A stretch of 64,000 nt of DNA, from contig CM062296.1 of NCBI GenBank assembly GCA_031216915.1, forward strand, positions 146,424,340 through 146,488,339. The letters run 5' to 3'. Positions 1 to 10,875 of this stretch are shown here, in pieces (positions within the stretch are counted from its first letter, which is position 1; the number at the start of each line of letters is the position of its first letter). This stretch comes from Pictodentalium vernedei (Eukaryota; Mollusca; Scaphopoda; Dentaliida; Dentaliidae). Both the position numbers and the translations under genes were made by a program. The notes beneath the pieces were generated by a model that had not been told where the DNA came from, ran no database searches, and saw only the letters and a list, made by a program, of their open reading frames with translations.

Positions 1-560
1 TCTTTTTTACGTGTCAACGTTTTCCATATCCACTGTTTCCAAGTAACTTCATTATATCAGCCACTATTGATTTGTTAGGGTTGGCATCCCCAGCTCGTCT
101 TGCATCTGACACCTGGTAACCAACTTTGTGAAAACATGCGTTCGGTTGGTACTGGGTCACTTGATACATGCGTCTAACTTCCAGTCCGTGTTCAAGGTAT
201 CACTTTAAGAGGGGGTGTCGCCAGAGGAATTTTTACTCCATGGCATCTACCGATCAGACACCGACTTGACTGGTTCAAATTTTTATTTTCTTGAGCGTAG
301 GTCCTTATATGGTATCCGATGTCCGATCTCGAAATGTTGATACTCTTGAATATAGGGGTCATCTCTTCAGAATGATGTTTCAAGCTATCTAGAACATGGG
401 TGTCATATTCAACTAAGCCGAAACGTCTGATGGCATCAATGTTTCCAAATATTTCATGCATTGTCATTCTTCCATTGCTTAAGTTGAAAGTTTGTCTTAG
501 GAACATATTCAAATCGTATGTCCTTGTCGGGATTTTGCCTGAAATCGTGTTTTGCAACAT
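1..560 (-). pseudogene. Type-B DNA polymerase relic, partial at window edge
   Basis: The minus strand reads from about 560 towards 1 as part of the palm of a protein-primed-like family B DNA polymerase of the kind found in mobile elements and viruses of eukaryotes. Visible landmarks are a stretch resembling SDIGYHIRTYAQENKNL, then GVKIPLATPPLK. After a one-base frame change near position 190 it continues as YLEHGLEVRRMYQV and ends near the edge with the motif-B-like LLGNSGYGK. The frame break and the lack of a host-gene context suggest a dead copy. The motif B wording differs from the Polinton polymerase relic at 9.3-12.8 kb, so this looks like a second lineage. The rest of the gene would lie left of the window. 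Family placement is from memory of conserved motifs and was not searched. Confidence 0.6.
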
Positions 561-625
561 ATTGAACAGAACCTATGTTATATCATTAAACGGTAAGACA
601 AACCATAAGGCATAGGACGGGGAAT

Positions 626-643
626 GGGGGGGGGGGGGGGGGG
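626..643 (+). repeat. Poly-G tract
   Basis: An uninterrupted run of 18 G residues. It may form G-quadruplexes, and its length is prone to assembly error. Confidence 0.9.
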
Positions 644-884
644 TGCGGATGCAGACTCGATACGATGTTTGGTGCGTGAGTGGTTTCAGTATGTCGATAA
701 AGTGTTTTCTTAGATCATTTAATTTTATTAAACTGACCCCTACTTTCCCTTCCCCATGTGAAACAAATTCCGCCCCCGCAATTGACGGGAAATGCTATAT
801 TCTCTGTTTCTCTGGGCTAGTATAATTTAGAATTAATTAGTTAATGCATTTCAGGAATACAGGTTTTTGTAATCCTCCACTCTA

Positions 885-1202
885 CAGGTATTACAGTACT
901 AAATATTTTCCCATAGGCGACCAATCTAAAAGAAAGAAATTATGATCGCATCACTCTAATTTCGGCATTCAATTATCTTTGTCCAGTAAAGCCCTTCAGA
1001 CAACTTCTTCTGACCCGAAAACAGGGGTTCTTACAATAAAGAAGAAAAAAGAAACTGGCAGGAAGTGAAGTAAGGGTTACGTGCACATATTTCTCAAGGA
1101 ATTTCCGACAAAAACACACCAACAGTGAGTTGTATTTTTCAGGTCAAAAAAGTCATCAAACCACCCTCTTTATTCATTTTGAATGTTCAACAATAATGCA
1201 AG
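885..1202 (+). repeat. Direct repeat R1, left part of split copy
   Basis: This stretch aligns with 4275-4585. Shared words include TATGATCGCATCAC, TGACCCGAAAAC, CGTGCACATATTT and ACAAAAACACACCAACAG. The homology breaks at about 1202 and resumes at about 1865, whereas the copy at 4275-4740 is continuous. No coding capacity was seen. It is an old interspersed repeat of unknown class. Confidence 0.75.
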
Positions 1203-1340
1203 CAATGGCGGCACCAGAGTTACAAAAGTGAGGGGATACAGTTGGGGATTGTGCAGCGCCGAGCTGGGTGGTTTTCGGGGAGGGGGGGGGGGGGGGTGGT
1301 CCTCTCTCTAAGTTGAAATTTTTTTAACTGTTTTGCAACA

Positions 1341-1415
1341 AAATCATGCGAATATGGATATCATTGGAACCGGCTGAACAAGCCGGTTCCAATGATATTC
1401 ATATTTGCATGATTT
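1341..1415. repeat. Palindrome inside the hAT-like element
   Basis: Arms starting AAATCATGCGAATAT are mirrored by ATATTTGCATGATTT around the centre GGCTGAACAAGCC. A hairpin of about 35-bp arms with few mismatches is expected. Confidence 0.85.
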
Positions 1416-1636
1416 CATTGAATTATACCTTTGAAACTTTTTCGAAAATATTAAATTTTATTTATTTTTTAAAATTGCTGTAGGCTGAGTTCCAAACGGA
1501 TGCCTTGCACACTCTCGATTCTAGCATTCGTCGAATACTCTTAAGCACTATGTTTCAGTCCGTTTAAACGCGGCATGCCTTGTTGCAATTTGGACCCTCG
1601 ACTCTTGTTTGTTGTTTGCAGCTAGCGTGTGTGTGT

Positions 1637-1683
1637 GGGGGGGGGGGGGGGGGGGGGGGGGACGGGTGGGGGGGGGGGGGGGG
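1637..1683 (+). repeat. Two adjacent poly-G tracts (25 and 16 G)
   Basis: Runs of 25 G (1637-1661) and 16 G (1668-1683) are separated by six bases and preceded by a short GT repeat. A further 15-G run lies at 1282-1296. Open frames of glycine codons across this stretch are artefacts of composition. Confidence 0.9.
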
Positions 1684-1854
1684 CAAACATAATTTCAAAA
1701 CTTCTCCGATTTAGTGCACCTTGGGAATATGGGATTAAGCATACCGACCATTACACCGCAACGTTCAATACAACAAATATTAAAATGATAGTTACTACGC
1801 TTGGCGAAAAAAGTGGAGGGTACCCCCACACACCCCTCCATGGCGCCGCCACTG

Positions 1855-2000
1855 ATTATAATAGATGTCGGAATGAATCAAATGTTTATTGAAACAATAT
1901 ATTTTCCAAACACTGCTTAGTTTTGGAGATTGCTTCATTTCCATGTGCAATTTTTCAAGGCGGGTAACTCTAATTCAAAAATTTACTACAGTGACGCCTG
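1855..2000 (+). repeat. Direct repeat R1, right part of split copy
   Basis: This continues the homology to 4586-4740 after the inserted element. Shared words include CAAATGTTTATTGAAACAATATAT (read in short parts) and TGCAATTTTTCAAGGC. Confidence 0.7.
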
Positions 2001-2734
2001 TGATCAGTCCAACCCTATCAAAGGCATATTTTCCCTCTTTCGTGTGATAAAATACTCATTTCCGCTTTAGAATTCAACTTTTTGCTTCATCCGAGGCAAA
2101 CAACATGAGAATTTGTTACCCTTAAATAAAAATTTCCAAACTGTTCCAAATGGGCCTAACAACTGGTATTGCCATCCAATAGATTTTTCTACTCTATTTC
2201 CTAATGGGTAAGCTGGTATAGATGAAACTTCACAGCTTTGTTTGAAAATTATCCTAAACTCAAACTCAAACTTAAATGTGCATCAGCACGCAATACGTTT
2301 TGAAAGAAATCTGTCTTATTTAGTCATATGCCAAGAGAAATAGTGTTCCATCAACCACGGAACAATATGAATGTCAATCTTGTTTCAAAAATTGGGGTTG
2401 CAGCTACATAATTCACCAATAGCAATAGACAGTGTCGTTTTATCCTAACAACTGATGTCAAATTTTCTTCTACCTAATAATGTGGTTAAATATAGCCCTG
2501 AATGTGCCACAAATCCCCCCACCCCGACCCGTATGCCCTTTTTCTTAAAAAGAAACAAACGATGGTGTAATTCATAAACTAATTGATGTTGACATAAAAA
2601 CAAATTTCTTGTGACATTGAATTTCCCATTTGTGATAGTTTTTAAATCACATTCGGGCTTCGGAAAACATTTCACATTGTAATTGATGAATGTTTTGCAG
2701 TTTTTGTAAAAAATAGGCTCCCCAGTTTTCTCAG
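2001..2734. other. Unassigned intergenic sequence
   Basis: No gene, tRNA or repeat boundary was recognised. A minus-strand open frame of about 119 codons ends here but starts inside the next mobile element and shows no family features. Confidence 0.4.
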
Positions 2735-2989
2735 TTAACCATTTACCCAACATAACGGCCAATACCGTTAGCGCTATTCTCCAACGTCGCCAATTAATTC
2801 CCATTGTTTTTTCATTTTTTTTTGTCTCAAAAACATAGGTTATGACCCCTCATTGGAACGAGCTTGTCGAGCTCGTTCCAATGAGGGGTTATAACCTATG
2901 TTTTTGACACAAAAAAAGGAAAAAAATTAGTTATTCAAAGAATATTTTTTGCAGGTGTTGTCTCCTTTTCATGTTAGGCAAAGGGTTAA
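2735..2989 (+). mobile_element. TTAA-bounded palindromic MITE, family I, copy 1
   Basis: The block starts TTAACCATTTACCCAACATA and ends CATGTTAGGCAAAGGGTTAA. TTAA sits at each edge and the inverted termini start CCC, which is the signature of piggyBac-type transposition. The centre (about 2822-2917) is a long palindrome: GTCTCAAAAACATAGG, a block ending in GAACGAGC, then the mirror image. No transposase is encoded. About ten related copies occur in the window, so this is a numerous non-autonomous family. Confidence 0.85.
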
Positions 2990-3810
2990 GACACATAGAG
3001 TCATTGGTATGGCACTGACAAAACATAAAACACTTATTTTTGTCCAACTGGATGGTCAGTATAGCTCTTGTGGTATCTCGTAATACTGCTAAAATGTCTA
3101 AGAGCATAAAATATTGATTCTGTAGTGTGATACTTCTGCTGCAAGTATCCATAAGTGCACTTTCACAACTTTGGTTTTATTCCCCACAGACAACCATTCT
3201 GACAAAAGAGTGCTATTGCAGAGAATACGTTTCCAAAGAGGATGACTCAGATATTTGTTTCAAGAATATAATGCTCTTTTATGTTTAATATATTTGTGTA
3301 TGTGAATGGGGGTAGGTTGGAGGGTGAAAGAAATCAGCTGCCAGTTATTGAAAATGTAGAGTCAAGCAAATGAAAAGCAAATAAACACTTTGCATTGATG
3401 GAGGGAGAGAGAGACGGGGGCTGGTAGGCAGTCACACTTTTCAAAGTCCACATAAGTGTACCGACTAACATAAAATCACAAATACAGTAAGAAGAGTTGG
3501 GACAAGGTTGTCAAACAGAAAAAAAAAATCAGTGGACCATGACTGTTGCAGTCCCAAAGCAAAGCACAAGAAGCCGAGAGTGTATGCTGTTGACGTCATT
3601 CTTCGAAACATGCTGTACAGTCTTCTCATCTCATGGGATGTTCAGTTTGGTTGGAGTGGGGACTTGGTGCAAGGAGAGACCAAATTTGTTACTGTAGTTT
3701 TGTGCTGTAGCATGGGAACCTTGGCAGCACTAGCACTTTACTACCATATTGATAGCTTTGCACACATGCCATTCTTTTACAATTGTCTCTTTATTATGTT
3801 ATTATGTCCA
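2990..3810. other. Unassigned intergenic sequence
   Basis: No supported gene. Overlapping plus-strand frames of 66 and 102 codons (about 3497-3816) end in a hydrophobic stretch but match nothing recognised. Splice signals or codon bias that would support them were not seen. Confidence 0.4.
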
Positions 3811-4016
3811 CTGTAGCCCCCCCCCCCCACCCCCCCCCCATCCCGCCCCATTAAATTTGTGATCTAAATGAAGAAATTGTTTTCTAACATTTTTAAAAGT
3901 ATAAAATGGAGAAAAAGTTATAAATACCAGCAAATAAAAGTGTAATGTAAGTTTTCTGGATGTGTGTTTAAACGGTAATTTAGGGGGGGGGGGAGGGGAG
4001 GGGGCTTGGTAGACTG
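3811..4016. repeat. Short element bounded by inverted C/G tracts
   Basis: The left edge, CACTGTAG followed by C12-A-C10 (3817-3839), is mirrored at the right edge by G tracts (3983-4004) followed by CTTGGTAGACTG. The inverted ends resemble the G-rich hAT-like insertion at 1203-1854, so this may be a smaller relative. Identification is weak. Confidence 0.4.
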
Positions 4017-4190
4017 TAATCACCATCTGTCTCTAGGACTATGGGGAGATCATGGTTTAAATAAATGTGTTAATAGAGTAAAATTGGTTGTTATTTGGTA
4101 TTCCCCGGAGGCAATTTTGTGCTCCCAGAGGCTACACTTGCTCGAGATGAGAATTGTGGTCTCCCAGTGAAGATTTAAATGCGAAATAAT

Positions 4191-4235
4191 ACCCCTCCCC
4201 CCCCGCCCCCCCCCCCCCAAAAAAAAAGAAAAAAA
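4191..4235 (+). repeat. C-rich then A-rich homopolymer block
   Basis: Runs of C (up to about 14) are followed directly by two A-rich runs. Low complexity, with no coding meaning. Confidence 0.8.
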
Positions 4236-4274
4236 AAAAATTAAATCGGGTTTGGTAGCCGGAAAATATATTTC

Positions 4275-4740
4275 CTGTAGGTATCACAATACTAAAACGT
4301 CCCTATAGGCAACAATTATAACGTTCACGTGAACAAAGATATGATCGCATCACATGTATTTTGGCATTCAAATATGCTTTTTAAGTACAGCCTTTCATAC
4401 AACATTTTCTGACCCGAAAACGGGGGGGTCAAGCAACAAATAAGAGAGAAAATCTAGAATGAAGGGAAGTTCCGGTCGCGTGCACATATTTTTCATTGAA
4501 TTCCCAACAAAAACACACCAACAGTCATCGTATTTTTGAAGTCCAAAAGAGTCATCAGATCACCCTCTTTATTTATCTGGAATATTCGACAATAATGCTA
4601 GATGTCAGGAGAATGCTTCAAATGTTTATTGAAACAATATATATTCCCAAGGCTTCTTCGTTTTAGCGATTGCATCATTTCTGACTGCAATTTTTCAAGG
4701 CAGGTAACTCTTATTTAAATATTTACTACTGTAATACCTC
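4275..4740 (+). repeat. Direct repeat R1, uninterrupted copy
   Basis: This is the continuous counterpart of the split copy at 885-2000. It shows the state before the 652-bp insertion and so defines that insertion's edges. Confidence 0.75.
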
Positions 4741-4819
4741 TATAGCATATGTGTTAGCTGGGAACGATGGAAATAATTTTGCCTGCCATCTTTTACTGGT
4801 CGATCTATTCTTGAATGTG

Positions 4820-5288
4820 AGTGTCTCAATTTCCATTTTCTCCCGAATAGTGCTCAGTGACAACCGTTGAGCCAAATGTTATCGCAGGATAAAATACTAA
4901 TATAATCCTGCTGTCAAGACTTCTGAACAGGTTGAGGGTTTTCAAAAACTGTGGATACCAGAGCAAAAGCCAACACTTGCCTTGCTTATATTTGATGTTC
5001 ACTCAAACACAAATAATATTTTTATTTGTATAAATTTGTTTTATTACAAATTATTGGAGAGTGCCCGTGGGCACTCTCCAATAATTTGTAATAAAACAAG
5101 TTTTTTGAATGACAAATTCAGACCACCAAAAAAAATAATCTAGCCCTCAACCTGTTAATCACTAATGTGGAAAATGGCTTGTTATTTGTACGTTTCGACG
5201 TTTGACGTCGCATTTTGAAAAAACGTTGAGGAAACTGAATTCCCAGTGACGTTTGAACGTCTGGATAATTAAAGTCACAAAGGGTTAA
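4820..5288 (-). mobile_element. TTAA-type palindromic element, family II, copy 1
   Basis: Most of this block is the inverted counterpart of 6552-7131. It shares the GAGCAAAAGCCAA and CTTGCCTTGCTTATAT segments, a core palindrome at about 5031-5098 (ATTATTGGAGAGTGCC and its mirror), and an edge reading AAAGGGTTAA at 5279-5288. The far (left) terminus is decayed and was placed only approximately. No protein is encoded. Confidence 0.65.
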
Positions 5289-5900
5289 TGCTACTTCAAA
5301 TACCAGGTGACGTTCAATTAAAAATTATAATAGGGCATAATGCCTGCTAAAACGAAATCAGAGATTCGCTAATTTGTGTCGCCTGATCTAATTTTGTTAA
5401 CTCCAAATTCCATTGCATTCATGTCGTCAGTGTTTGTTGACAATCGAAAACTGCCCACTTTGTGACGAAATCATCTGATTATGCAGAAAATTCAGATTGT
5501 GACTTTGTTTTCTATTCTTTTTTATTTTTATTTTTTGAAAGAAAAGCCTTCAATATCCGGAAGGGAAAATGATTAAGAAAGATGATATTAACACTACCAG
5601 GGAGCTATTCTGTAGCTGCCTATTTTCAGCAGCTCTAGAGTTTGGGGTAATATGTCTATATTACAATAGAAACCCGTCCACCAGAATTCTTGTCGCTCAC
5701 CAAATGCCTTGTATGAACCATCTTCCGTTCACACCTAATTTCTATTTGCACAGGCCTGAAATAGGATTTGTCCATCTTGTTATATTGATATTTATCATAA
5801 CATTACCATCAAATAGCTCATTACGGAATTGGCGTTCACAGAAATGTCTATGGAGTCAACATCAAAGTCGTAACTTTGTGGTTTCGATGGTTGTGAATCA
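5289..5900. other. Unassigned intergenic sequence
   Basis: A plus-strand frame of 111 codons at 5569-5904 has no recognisable domain. It is cut by the start of a mobile element, so it is treated as chance. Nothing else was recognised. Confidence 0.4.
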
Positions 5901-6152
5901 TTAACCCTTTACCCAACGTAACGGCCAAAACCGGCCAGCGCTATTCTCAAAAATCGCCAATTAATTTTCAAAATATTTTCATTTTTTTGTCTCAAAAACA
6001 TAGGTTATGACCCCTCGTTGGAACGAGCTTGTCGAGCTCGTTCCAATGAGGGGTCATAACCTATGTTTTTGAGACAAAAAATGAAAAAAATTAGTTATTC
6101 AAGAATTTTTTTTGCAAGTGTCGTCTGCTTTTCATGTTAGGTAAAGGGTTAA
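5901..6152 (+). mobile_element. TTAA-bounded palindromic MITE, family I, copy 2
   Basis: It starts TTAACCCTTTACCCAACGTA and ends GTTAGGTAAAGGGTTAA, 252 bp. The central palindrome has long arms around GAACGAGCTTGTCGAGCTCG. One arm reads CGTTGG and the other CCAATG, so this copy has a mismatch where other copies are matched. Confidence 0.9.
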
Positions 6153-6551
6153 CCATTTTACTGCCACGCCCATTTTAGCCATATATGGATGACTCTTAAG
6201 TACGTCTGTATGCGAGAAGTGTAATCAAATTTATCACATACTAGAAAAACCATCATCTGAGTGATTGCTGGATAGGACTCGCTGAACCCTTTCCATCAAT
6301 TAATCAGATAACAGGTAAGATCTGCACACACCGGAACGTACAGATAATCACCATAAAATAGGTGACAACAGTCGCTTTCAGCAGCGTAAGTGTTAATCCT
6401 TTGAACCGAGACCGAATCGAAGCTTCCGCAGTTTGTCATTTGCGACGGAGGGTTAATGTTTCAGTCGAGTAGGAGTAAAATGTCTGTCATTCAATAACTG
6501 AAAACAACTTTAAAAAAACATGAAAAAAACTCAAAAAACATGAAAAGAACT
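6153..6551. other. Unassigned intergenic sequence
   Basis: AT-rich, with short reiterations of ACATGAAAA near 6518-6550. No gene or recognisable element was seen. Confidence 0.4.
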
Positions 6552-7131
6552 TTAACCCCTTGAAACTTTAATTATCCTGACGTCCAAACGCCCCTGGGAA
6601 TTCAGTTTCTTCAACGTTTTTCAAAATGTACGTCAAACGACGGAAAGTACGAATAACAAGATATTTTTCACATTAGTGATTTTATCTGGTTAAGGACTAG
6701 ATTATTTTTGGTGGTCTGAATTTGTTATTCAGAACTTGTTTTATTACAAATTATTGGAGAGTGCCACAGGCACTCTCCAATAATTTGTAATAACACAAAT
6801 TTATATAAAAAAATATTTGTGTTTGGGTGAATATGAAATATAAGCAAGGCAAGGGTTGGCTTTTGCTCTGGTATCCTCATTTTTAAAAGGTCTGATAGTG
6901 GCTTCTAACACTCAGCCAGTTAAGAACTCTTGACAGCCTGATTATATTAGTATTTTAAGCTGCGATAACATTTGGCTGAACAGTTGTCACTGAGCACTAT
7001 TCGGGAGAAAATGGGAATTGAAGTTAAAACTTTAAACAATCGAAAAATAATAACAAAACAAATCACCAAGAGTATCAACGCGCTGTATGATTTCGTACGT
7101 CATAAGACGTACAGAAGTATCAAAGGGTTAA
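6552..7131 (+). mobile_element. TTAA-type palindromic element, family II, copy 2
   Basis: The 580-bp block starts TTAACCCCTTGAAACTTTAA and ends GTATCAAAGGGTTAA, giving TTAA on both sides and CCC-type ends. The core palindrome at about 6738-6800 (GGAGAGTGCC-ACA-GGCACTCTCC) is shared with 4820-5288. It has the same target preference as family I but different termini and interior. No protein is encoded. Confidence 0.75.
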
Positions 7132-7499
7132 AACTTGATAAAACATAAAAAAAAAACTTAAAATATTGTTTTCTTTCAATTATTTCACGTGTACATTTCG
7201 TTTAAAAGTTAATCCATTTTTTTTTCATAATTTCAAAGGATCACATTCGATCAATACAGACACTATAGAAGAGGTAGCTTTAGGATTAGTCATCTTTGTC
7301 ATGATATTAATCCTTTCTCCCTCTTCGACTCTCAAAGGTGTTCCGAATTTGCTCAAACAGCATTATTGATTCTCCATCTTCTCTAATTAAAATCGATCGT
7401 TTTCTATGCTGTTTGCTATCACGTTAATGACAGCTCTATTCTTCAGGTCCTTAGAAGTCAGACTCATTCGAACGATGCGTCCTCCTATCGAGGTAGGAT
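7132..7499. other. Unassigned AT-rich sequence
   Basis: No feature supported beyond short chance frames. Confidence 0.35.
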
Positions 7500-8280
7500 T
7501 TCCTACTATGTATCTGTCTGTTCCCTCCATTTCCAAAGGACCATTCTGATTTGCCAGAATCTAATGATTTCACTTTCATGGGCCCACATGGTTATCAACT
7601 GTCTTGCATATTTCAGTTTTTCCATTACCCAAATCATAGTGCAGGCGTCAGTCATCAACTTGGGATTTTGCTAGATTCCCGATTCAATTATTTTCGGAAT
7701 CTTCCACGCCCAGCCTTCCATCACATTGCCGGTTTTCTCAACCTCAGTGTCCTCCATGCATTTTCTGCTGACTGAACCCGGATCATATTCCGGATCGGCC
7801 TCAAGACAATATAGTTTGTTACCGTTCATGTCGATGCCAGGCTCCATCGTTCCTGCTGATCGGTTGTTGAGATACAGATTGTCCACATGCACTTTGAGAT
7901 ATGTCTGAGATTCCGTGAGAGCAGATATACGTTGTTTTTATTGACTGTGGTCGATTCAGAATCGCCGTCATTGATTTTCGCCCGAATGACGATCTTATTG
8001 AGCCCAACGGTCTTTATTTCATTTTCTCTCATCGTTCAAAGCGTACCATTCTCTCAGATATTGACTATGAGAATCTATGAGAATCTTCAGCATAATTTGT
8101 CGTGACTTTGTCACTCGAATCTACAGGTTCCACCACCAATCGTTTAGATCTTGGTCATCGGCCATGTTTTTATCTATTGTAATTCTCACTCTCGCGCTTC
8201 TCAAATCTGCAATAATCTGGATACTTTTTATTTTCTGCTTTGCTGAAATCTATTTATTACTTTCCAAAGTGTGATTTACT
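7500..8280 (-). pseudogene. Unidentified protein relic, frame-broken
   Basis: Two overlapping minus-strand frames (about 8032-7826 and 7892-7671) join across a frame change. Together they have a protein-like, hydrophilic composition, with segments such as NNRSAGTMEPGIDMNG, PEYDPGSVSRKCMED and VMEGWAWKIPKIIESG. The family is not recognised. The relic lies beyond the C-terminal end of the Polinton polymerase relic on the same strand, so it may be another gene of the same element. That is inference only. Confidence 0.35.
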
Positions 8281-8422
8281 GGGATTTTCAGGTTTGATTA
8301 TAAACGATAACTTAAGTGAATTATACAATCAACAATTGTGTCATGCATCCATGCGCGCAAACGAAGGCGTTTTGCCGTGGATGTAATGGGGACTTCATTG
8401 TTTTTTTTTTATTTTTTGCTTT

Positions 8423-8680
8423 TTTACCCTTTACCTAACATGAAAAGCAGACGACACTTGCAAAAAAAAATCTTCAATAACTATTATTTTTATTTTTTGT
8501 CTCAAAAACATAGGTTATGACTCCTCATTGGAACGAGCTCGACGATCGACGAGCTCGTTCTAATGAGGGGTCATAACCTATCTCTTAGAGACAAAAAATG
8601 AGAAAAATAATGAAAATTAATTGGCGAGTTTTGAGAATAACGCTGGCCGTTTTTGGCCGTTACGTTAGGGAAAGGGTTAA
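8423..8680 (-). mobile_element. TTAA-type palindromic MITE, family I, copy 3
   Basis: Family I in reverse orientation, from ACCCTTTACCTAACATGAAA to AGGGAAAGGGTTAA. The left target base pair is mutated (TTTA rather than TTAA). The core palindrome carries the CATTGG/CTAATG pair with one mismatch. Confidence 0.85.
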
Positions 8681-8721
8681 ATAATATAATTATCGTTAAT
8701 AATGAAAAGTAATAAACAGAG

Positions 8722-8836
8722 TAATCGCTTGACTGGACTGGTTACGTGAAATAACTATATTGTAAAACACTCGTGTTTGTACAACGTCCCTCACCTCTTA
8801 TGAATTATTTCACGTTACCAGTCCAGTCAAACGATT
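8722..8836. repeat. Inverted repeat, about 33-bp arms
   Basis: AATCGCTTGACTGGACTGG plus TTACGTGAAATAA at 8722-8754 is mirrored at 8801-8836. The word GACTGGACTGGTTACG recurs at about 62,990, so this is an interspersed family. Confidence 0.75.
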
Positions 8837-9291
8837 TCTCTCCATCTCTTCGTGAACGTGATGAAGCTCGTCATTATTCATGGTCAATGGCTCCTTTCGA
8901 GGTTCGTACCTCCTCACGAAGTGATCATTCAAGCATGCAATAGAGATTCTGCCGTCACCTTCAAATGCAATTTTTCTTTTTTTTCACAACTTCATCAGTT
9001 CTTCCAAATTTACCCACCGCCGATTGTTTTCCTATCTAATTGATCTTTTTACTATTTATTTTATTTTTCTTATTTATGTTATATATATGTGTGATAACAT
9101 TTTTTTCCTCTCAATGTAAATCGTTAAGAATGTCCTTGAAATTATGTTTCAAAGATCATCTCTTGAGAACGTGTAGACAATTGTTGGAAAAACACTTGAT
9201 TACGAAGTTGCACACATTCCGTATTGTAATAGATCGACGATTTTAAATAATCCATCAATTATCCAGGTGGTGTCAAAATAATAATTTCCTC
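8837..9291. other. Unassigned sequence downstream of polymerase relic
   Basis: The polymerase C terminus should lie here on the minus strand, but only short uninterpretable frames remain. No clear homology was recognised. Confidence 0.35.
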
Positions 9292-9725
9292 TCACGTTCT
9301 TGAACTACGCCACCTAATGAGTGCCATCGTCCGAGAAGTTTTAAAAAAATCTTTCTCCCATTCGGTCACGATCTGCGCTCTCAAATTCGTCTTGAATTCT
9401 CTGTACTTCTTCATCCAAGGCTCTTCGTCAAATTGAATGATGCGATGTATGTCATCTAATGGCATGCTGTAATCTATAAAGAATCTCAGATTCTCGCAGT
9501 AGACTGCACAGTTACGTTTGTCGTTTGGAGCGAGTTTGTTGACTTCGATCACATTTAATTGTTCAGGTGCCAACAGATAATGGTTATGTGAATCGTGTAA
9601 GGTTTCAGGATATTCTAGATCTACCTCCTGATAACAGGAACAGTGTCTCCAATTTTTCATCTCCTCATGTTTCTCGACCAGTGTGGAATTTCTTGCTGGT
9701 AACGGATGACTCGTGGCCAAACTAG

Positions 9726-9980
9726 AGTACGTGGAGAGTGTATTATCACAAAATCACCCGCAGAGTGGAGATTCCACCCAAGCAAAAATTGCAAGTTTGT
9801 TTCAAAGCATAACAAGTACTTGCAAAGTATCAACCAATGGACCTCCGGGTTACACCCGGAGGTCCATTGGCTGAAACATTGCTTGCGGTTTTTGTCCATA
9901 TGTACACAATTTGAAAGTTATAGTTTGGGTGATAACTCAACTCTGCGCGTGATTTAGTTACAATCCACTCTCCACGTACT
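9726..9980. mobile_element. MITE inserted in polymerase palm motif A
   Basis: The 255-bp block has inverted termini starting AGTACGTGGAGAGTG. The similarity continues with few mismatches for about 45 bp on each side. A central palindrome (9834-9870) has 16-bp perfect arms, CCAATGGACCTCCGGG. It interrupts the polymerase between NNLY(G) and the following WAMS-like residues. A target duplication is not obvious and the superfamily is unknown. Confidence 0.8.
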
Positions 9981-10875
9981 GTGTATAAATTATTAGCATG
10001 TAGATATGTTATGTATGTTATGTATTTGGCGTATCTGTGAGATATTGTCGACACTCCGCCTCTCGCACCCTTTTCGAACAGGAGCAACATGTCTACATAG
10101 AATAATAATTCCAAGTGAACTTCGGTCGTCTTCAGCAGAGCGTCCTAAGCCAAGCCGGGAGTCATATAGTACCAAGTCGGATCTAGATCAGTTTGTTTCC
10201 AACAGACAGATCGAAAATATTCGAACACGTCAGCCAAGAGGAGGACGTTGGTTTTGAGATACATACTGTGATAATCTTTCAAGGATTTCATATCGAATAT
10301 TTTCCACACTTTTAGAGCGAGCTCATAGTCGACATCAGAAATGTCAGCATCATATAATTTTGAATAAAAATGATGTTTGGAAGGTAGCATCGATTTGTTG
10401 AATCTGTGAAAACCATCCATGTAATCGTAGGGATTGTAATCATGGGGGCACGCTCCTTTCTTCAATACGCTCACCAATTGACGCTCGTCTCGAAAGTGTT
10501 CGGTCCTGATCACAAACGTCTCCTTCCCCAAATTGCCGACTATTTTCTCGAGACTGGTCGACATGAATTTAAAACCATCTATGAAACGTAGGTCTCGCTT
10601 GATATCGGCCACTGACATTTCTCCATCTATTGTTTTCTTTTTTTCGTCTACGACTATCCATGTCGCGAGAGCAATGTATTGCCCCATGATTTTCGCTATG
10701 CAGTTTATTTATCCTTCGCTGACTTTACCGAGATTCGTCATGAACAGATGACTCTCATAATCCGACAAAAATGTAACTGAAAAGAACTTAGTATCTTGAT
10801 ATTTCAGGTTGCAATTGCTGTGTGTGGCACCTCAAAATTTGCCCGTGTAGCGATCGTAATCTCTTACTTTCTTTT

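Larger units (their letters stand above)
1203..1854. mobile_element. hAT-like non-autonomous element inserted in repeat R1
   Basis: This 652-bp block is absent from the matching repeat at 4275-4740, so it is an insertion. Its ends are imperfect inverted repeats: the left begins CAATGGCGGCACCA, and the right end read in reverse begins CAGTGGCGGCGCCATGG. Termini starting CAGTGGCGGC are typical of hAT elements. An 8-bp target duplication is not clear (left AATGCAAG, right ATTATAAT), so the class is tentative. The interior holds a 75-bp palindrome and very long G tracts, with no transposase. Confidence 0.55.

Noticed and set aside
1629..1892. Glycine-rich open frame
   Set aside because: It is produced by poly-G tracts inside a mobile element and has no domain or splice context.
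3497..3816. Overlapping plus-strand frames of 66 and 102 codons
   Set aside because: No family features, two competing frames, and the longer one runs into a poly-C tract.
5569..5904. Plus-strand frame of 111 codons
   Set aside because: No recognisable domain; it ends at the edge of a mobile element in AT-rich sequence.
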